Positions 14,034 to 17,724 of a stretch of 17,724 nucleotides of DNA are shown here, one piece after another. The first letter of the stretch is position 1. The number at the start of each line of letters is the position of its first letter. The stretch lies in NCBI GenBank assembly GCA_002491245.1, contig DKVO01000007.1, forward strand, positions 1 through 17,724, in the 5' to 3' direction. This DNA is from Porphyromonadaceae bacterium UBA7176. GTDB lineage: Bacteria; Bacteroidota; Bacteroidia; Bacteroidales; Muribaculaceae. The notes beneath the pieces were generated by a model, which saw only the letters and a list, made by a program, of their open reading frames with translations, made no database searches and was not told the DNA's origin. The position numbers were made by a program, and so were the translations under genes.

Positions 14034-15212
14034 ATGCAGAAGATAGTTTTACAGGATTTGCGTGGCGTGCATACCGAGTTGCTGCCCATTTCATATACAC
14101 GGCGCGTCGCCGATATCCGTCTGGGTGCCGATATGTTGGCCGATAAATGGAAGGATATTTTCCCCGGAGAATATTATATCGAACCGGAGACGGCCTATCT
14201 CCGCGAATTTTTCGGTTCGGTGCCTGAAGCTGTTGTCCGTGATTGCTCCACTTTGTTTATCGCGTCGAATCTTGTCGCCGATTTCGGTTTGGCGTCTGCT
14301 GTCCGGGATTTGCGCCCGGGCGAAAAACTTATCGATGCCAAGGGGCTTGTCATTGCAGTGCGTGGAAACAGTCAGGATTGTGTCGCCAAGACTTACGGGG
14401 GCGATTACAAAGCCGTAGAGCATCTCTACGATATTTTCCTTGAAAACGGTCCTGCGATATGCGCCGACTTCAGCCGACTGACCTCCAGTCGTGAGTCTCA
14501 TCCTCTCAGCGCCACCAATACTGTCATCGGCGATCCCTCGCTCATCTTTGTCGAAGAGGGCGCATGGGTCGAGGGTGCCTTTCTCAATACGTCGGGCGGA
14601 CCGATCTATATCGGTCGTGACGCAACCGTGATGGAAGGCTCCATGTTGCGCGGCCCGATAGCGTTGTGTGAGCATTCGACGGTGAATATGGGCACTAAGA
14701 TATATCCTAGCACTACAATCGGACGTTACTGCAAGGTGGGCGGCGAGCTCAATAATGTAGTGATGCACGATTATTCGAACAAGGCTCACGATGGCTTCCT
14801 CGGTAACGCCGTCGTAGGCTCGTGGTGCAATATCGGTGCCGGAGCCGTGGCGTCGAACCTTAAGAACGACTACACTCCCATCCGTCTGTGGAACTATCCC
14901 GAGCGTCGTTTCCTTCGTACAGGCCTGCAGTTTTGCGGCCTTATAATGGGCGACCACTCCAAAGCCGGCATCAACACGATGTTCAATACCGCAACCGTGC
15001 TCGGGGTCGGTGTCAATATCCACGGATCCGGCTTCCCGAGGAATTTCGTCCCCTCATTCAGCGAAGGGTCTACTGCCGGATACACCGATGTGTCGATGAG
15101 CAAGTTCTTCGAGACGGCATCGCGGATGATGGCGCGCCGTGGAGTCGAACTGACCGACGCACACCGTACTTTGTTCATGTCGATACGCGAGGCTGCCGAA
15201 GAATTTAAATAA
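14034..15212 (+). CDS. Alternative GlmU-like sugar nucleotidyltransferase/acyltransferase (Bacteroidetes type)
   Basis: This 392-aa protein matches the Bacteroidetes 'alternative GlmU' family (TIGR03991-type, from memory), thought to make UDP-GlcNAc for peptidoglycan and LPS. The N-terminal part is a degenerate nucleotidyltransferase: VLQDLRGVHTELLPISYTR and IRLGADMLADKWKDIF stand where classical GlmU has the LAAGxGTRM loop, which is absent. From about residue 165 a left-handed beta-helix of hexapeptide repeats runs to about 325 (VEEGAWVEGAFLN, YIGRDATVMEGSMLRGPI, IYPSTTIGRYCKVGGEL). It includes NKAHDGFLGNAVVGSWCNIGAG, with a histidine placed like the GlmU acetyltransferase catalytic His. The ATG at 14034 is chosen; an in-frame TTG lies 6 nt upstream. 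It sits 20 nt after the methyltransferase gene. Biochemical role is inferred from the family. Confidence 0.85.
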   Translation: MQKIVLQDLRGVHTELLPISYTRRVADIRLGADMLADKWKDIFPGEYYIEPETAYLREFFGSVPEAVVRDCSTLFIASNLVADFGLASAVRDLRPGEKLIDAKGLVIAVRGNSQDCVAKTYGGDYKAVEHLYDIFLENGPAICADFSRLTSSRESHPLSATNTVIGDPSLIFVEEGAWVEGAFLNTSGGPIYIGRDATVMEGSMLRGPIALCEHSTVNMGTKIYPSTTIGRYCKVGGELNNVVMHDYSNKAHDGFLGNAVVGSWCNIGAGAVASNLKNDYTPIRLWNYPERRFLRTGLQFCGLIMGDHSKAGINTMFNTATVLGVGVNIHGSGFPRNFVPSFSEGSTAGYTDVSMSKFFETASRMMARRGVELTDAHRTLFMSIREAAEEFK

Positions 15213-15255
15213 ACTAAAGCCCCTCGACGGTCGTTAGTATAATAAAATATAGATT

Positions 15256-15591
15256 ATGGAATCAACACGTCAAGCAAAAATATCACGCCTGCTTCAGAAA
15301 GAGCTGAGCGAAATCTTCCGTCAGCAGACGGTTAAAACACATGGAGTCATCGTATCGGTAAGCACGGTGCGTGTGTCGCCCGATTTATCGGTGGCAAAAG
15401 CATATCTGTCGATATTTCCGTCGGAAAAAGCTCAGGAAATATTGACCAACATAGAGGCGTCTGCCAAGACTGTCCGCTACGAGTTGGCGCAGAAAGTGCG
15501 CTACCAGCTGAGGAAGGTGCCCGAATTGCAGTTCTATCTCGACGATTCGCTCGACTATATCGACAACATCGACAAGCTGCTCGACCGGTAG
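15256..15591 (+). CDS. rbfA: Ribosome-binding factor A
   Basis: RbfA binds the immature 30S subunit and helps mature the 5' end of 16S rRNA, notably in the cold. The 111-aa product is a normal-length single KH-like domain: RQAKISRLLQKELSEIF at the start, VSVSTVRVSPDLSVAKAYLSI (about 33-54) with the conserved V-S-P-D-L, and a C-terminal RKVPELQFYLDDSLDYI. It begins 43 nt after the GlmU-like gene with an A/T-rich leader; I see no clear promoter or terminator in that gap. The permease gene starts 6 nt after its stop, so these two are very likely one transcript. Confidence 0.95.
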   Translation: MESTRQAKISRLLQKELSEIFRQQTVKTHGVIVSVSTVRVSPDLSVAKAYLSIFPSEKAQEILTNIEASAKTVRYELAQKVRYQLRKVPELQFYLDDSLDYIDNIDKLLDR

Positions 15592-15597
15592 TCTGCG

Positions 15598-16824
15598 ATG
15601 CTGGTTCTTAAGATTGCTCTCCGCTATCTTTTTGCGAAGAAGTCGCATCGGGCCATCAATGTCATAGCACTTGTATCGATGGTGGGTGTGGCTGTTGCCA
15701 CTGCGGCGATTATAGTCGTGCTGTCGGTGTTCAACGGTTTTACCGATTTGGCATACGGCCATCTGGCGGCAATAGATCCCGATGTCAGGATATTGCCTCG
15801 TCAGGGCAAGGTCATCGAACGGGCCGACAGTCTGGCCGGTCTCCTTGAGGATATGGCTGATGTCGGAGCTGCTTCTGCCGTGTTGCAGGAGAGGGCGCTC
15901 CTTGTGTCGGGCGACCGTCAGATGCCGGTGGTCTTCAAGGGGCTCGACCCGGCAAAGGCTCGGGCTATGGCCGATTTCGATAAGATAGTCATCGATGGCA
16001 TTTTCGCCGACTCCAATGGTTTGCCTGATAGTCTTGTTGGTGTGATGCCGTCTGTAGGTGTCGCTGTCAATCTGGGTATCAGGCCTTCGCCTTATTATGC
16101 AGGAGATATTTATGTGCCGCGTAGGGTTGGACGCATCAATCCTGCAAATCCGGCGGCTGCATACAGGTGTCTGCCGGTAGCTGTTACCGGTGTTGTGCAG
16201 GTCGACCAACCAGAGTATGATGCCGATTATGTATTTATCCCTCTCGAAGCGGCCCGGCGCCTGCTCGACTATAAAGAAGGCGAAGGCTCGGCTGTCGAAG
16301 TTGCTGCCGCTCCGGGTGTACGTGCCACTGATCTGGCCGACAGGTTGGCCGACGCTCTCCCCGGCTATATAGTGCAGGGACGTATTGAGCAGCAGGCCGA
16401 TACTTTCCGTATGATTGCTGTCGAGAAATGGGTCACATTTCTCATGCTTGCATTCATATTGTTGATAGCTTCATTCAATATAGTGTCGACCTTGAGCCTT
16501 ATGGTGATTGAGAAGCGCAGCGATATGGCCACACTTCGTGCTCTCGGAGCCCCGGCGTCGTTGACGCGTGGTATTTTTGTTGCCGAGGGCTGGCTGATAA
16601 CTGCCGTTGGAGGTATTGCCGGCCTTTTGGCCGGTATTGCCCTTTCTCTTTTGCAGGAGCATTTTGGCCTTGTCAGACTCGCGGCAGATCCTTCGGCCTT
16701 GACCATCGACGTCTATCCGGTCCGTCTCGGGTGGAGTGATGTGATGATTGTTCTGGTGGCAGTCCTCGCCACGGGCTTCTTAATAGGGTTTATGTCGCGC
16801 CTGTTCACGCGTGGCGATAAATGA
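15598..16824 (+). CDS. LolC/LolE-like FtsX-family ABC transporter permease
   Basis: This inner-membrane permease probably serves the Lol system, which extracts mature lipoproteins from the inner membrane. The 408-aa product has the LolC/E layout: a first membrane helix at about 19-47 with the preceding motif ALRYLFAKKSHRAINVIALVS, a periplasmic domain of about 225 residues, then three helices (about 278-303, 328-350 and 379-402). The coupling motif EKRSDMATLRALGA (about 303-316), which touches the LolD ATPase, is well preserved. The ATPase gene is not in the window. Some Bacteroidetes carry a single LolC/E-type subunit, so naming it C or E is not possible. Related MacB-type or cell-division FtsX permeases are less likely because of the LolC/E N-terminal motif. 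Confidence 0.88.
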   Translation: MLVLKIALRYLFAKKSHRAINVIALVSMVGVAVATAAIIVVLSVFNGFTDLAYGHLAAIDPDVRILPRQGKVIERADSLAGLLEDMADVGAASAVLQERALLVSGDRQMPVVFKGLDPAKARAMADFDKIVIDGIFADSNGLPDSLVGVMPSVGVAVNLGIRPSPYYAGDIYVPRRVGRINPANPAAAYRCLPVAVTGVVQVDQPEYDADYVFIPLEAARRLLDYKEGEGSAVEVAAAPGVRATDLADRLADALPGYIVQGRIEQQADTFRMIAVEKWVTFLMLAFILLIASFNIVSTLSLMVIEKRSDMATLRALGAPASLTRGIFVAEGWLITAVGGIAGLLAGIALSLLQEHFGLVRLAADPSALTIDVYPVRLGWSDVMIVLVAVLATGFLIGFMSRLFTRGDK

Positions 16825-16846
16825 TACATACTAAAATTAACAACAG

Positions 16847-17626
16847 ATGCAAACGGTATTATTCCATTCCACCATATTCGGACCCATACATTCGCGCCGT
16901 CTTGGCTCGTCGCTCGGTGTCAATCTGATGCCCGACGACGGTAAGATATGTTCGTTCGACTGCCTCTATTGCGAGGCCGGTTATAATGCTCAAGGACCTG
17001 GTACATCGGGCTTGCCGACACGCAACAGCGTCTCCGAGAGCCTCGAGGCTAAACTTTCTCAGATGAAATCCAGTGGTGCTCCGCTCGATGTGATCACATT
17101 TTCGGGCAACGGCGAACCTACGCTTCATCCCGATTTTGCCGGTATTATCGACGACACCATAGCCTTGCGCGACAAGTACTATCCCGATGTAAAGATCAGT
17201 GTCCTTACAAATGCCACCCGTATCGGGCGACCGGCGGTAGCGGCCGCTTTGCGTAAGGTCGACAATAATATAATGAAACTCGACAGCGCTATACCTGCAA
17301 CGGTAGAGCTTATCGACCGCCCTAATCCGGGATACGACCTCGACCAGACCATCGGGTATCTGGCCGGATTTGGAGAGCAGGGCATAGTGCAGACTATGAT
17401 GTGCCGGGGCGAACACGAAGGCCGTGTCATTGATAACACATCCGATGCGGAGGTAGAGGCGCTCATCGAAGCGTATCGACAAATTCGGCCGCGTGAGATT
17501 ATGCTTTATACCATCGATCGTCCTACTCCGGAAGTGAATTTGAAAAAAATTCCGAAAGAAGAACTCGAGGCAATTGGCAAGCGTATCGAAAAAGCTATCG
17601 GAATTACAGTTCAGGTGAGCGCTTGA
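16847..17626 (+). CDS. Small radical SAM protein of unknown substrate
   Basis: This 259-aa protein has the radical SAM cluster motif C35-x3-C39-x2-C42 (CSFDCLYC), preceded by IHSRRLGSSLGVNLMP, and the SAM-binding SGNGEPTLHPDF around residues 84-95 (the GGE-like motif). A VLTNATRI strand follows, and LMYTIDRP-like text occurs late (MLYTIDRPTPE). This arrangement matches the COG0731-type group of wybutosine-synthase relatives, whose bacterial members are largely uncharacterised. There is no extra Cys-rich SPASM or TRAM domain visible, and no precursor peptide nearby. The gene lies 22 nt after the permease stop and is probably the last of the asd-to-here series. A role in RNA modification is possible, given the rbfA and methyltransferase neighbours, but is inference. 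Confidence 0.9.
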   Translation: MQTVLFHSTIFGPIHSRRLGSSLGVNLMPDDGKICSFDCLYCEAGYNAQGPGTSGLPTRNSVSESLEAKLSQMKSSGAPLDVITFSGNGEPTLHPDFAGIIDDTIALRDKYYPDVKISVLTNATRIGRPAVAAALRKVDNNIMKLDSAIPATVELIDRPNPGYDLDQTIGYLAGFGEQGIVQTMMCRGEHEGRVIDNTSDAEVEALIEAYRQIRPREIMLYTIDRPTPEVNLKKIPKEELEAIGKRIEKAIGITVQVSA

Positions 17627-17724
17627 TGCTCAAAATGCCCAAATTTGCTATTTTATTGATTAATAGTGATAAAGCAAAAAAGGTGCAGGGTGCAATTGTA
17701 AACGAATGTTAAATCGATGTTATA

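Noticed and set aside
17645..17677. Imperfect inverted repeat after the radical SAM gene
   Set aside because: TTGC/GCAA plus TTTAT/ATAAA can pair only with a 3-nt bulge, the stem is AT-rich and no T tract follows, so it is not a convincing terminator.
1..17724. tRNA, rRNA, CRISPR, insertion sequence or prophage genes
   Set aside because: Scanning by eye showed no spaced repeat array, no transposase, integrase or phage motifs, and intergenic gaps are too short and AT-rich to hold a tRNA.

Overview
The window looks like a chromosomal segment of a Bacteroidales bacterium, most plausibly a Muribaculaceae-type gut commensal. This rests on Bacteroidetes-type promoters (TTTG about 20 nt before TAnnTTTG), starts without Shine-Dalgarno sequences, the Bacteroidetes 'alternative GlmU' family protein, the SDGGVQEE-type transketolase, an OmpA-like porin with a Pro-rich linker and OmpA C-domain, and a periplasmic DPP IV. 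The genus is inference from remembered homologues. The core is roughly 55% GC; the left-end GNAT region is much more AT-rich (two 60-nt stretches counted by hand at about 33-37% GC).

Layout. (1) 1-866, minus strand: a small two-gene cassette in which a 50-aa protein (680-832, too short for usual ORF cut-offs) precedes, by 5 nt, a TacT-like GNAT acetyltransferase (126-674). It has its own TAnnTTTG promoter. It resembles a toxin-antitoxin pair whose putative antitoxin is not the usual ribbon-helix-helix protein, and is the most novel item here. (2) 992-6381, plus: DPP IV peptidase, a multi-spanning membrane protein of unknown function, a divergent MiaA-family protein and a secreted protein of unknown function. 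The last three are joined by 4-nt ATGA overlaps. (3) 6413-8568: transketolase with its own promoter and a hairpin after it. (4) 8642-9960: an apparently highly expressed monocistronic OmpA-like protein ending in a very strong 19-bp hairpin. (5) 10043-17626: asd, a CPA2 antiporter with a Usp-like tail, a SpoU/TrmH RNA methyltransferase, the alternative GlmU-like protein, rbfA, a LolC/E-like permease and a small radical SAM protein, all co-directional. The first three are coupled by ATGA overlaps, the rest separated by 6-43 nt.

The genes from 1052 on are mostly housekeeping: peptide use, tRNA/rRNA modification, pentose phosphate flux, envelope structure, aspartate-family amino acids, UDP-GlcNAc/cell wall precursors, ribosome maturation and lipoprotein export. 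No tRNA, rRNA, CRISPR array, insertion sequence or prophage was seen. No intergenic stretch exceeds 300 nt; the longest (833-1051, 219 nt) is a divergent promoter region. The last 98 nt (17627-17724) are AT-rich with no gene or clear promoter.
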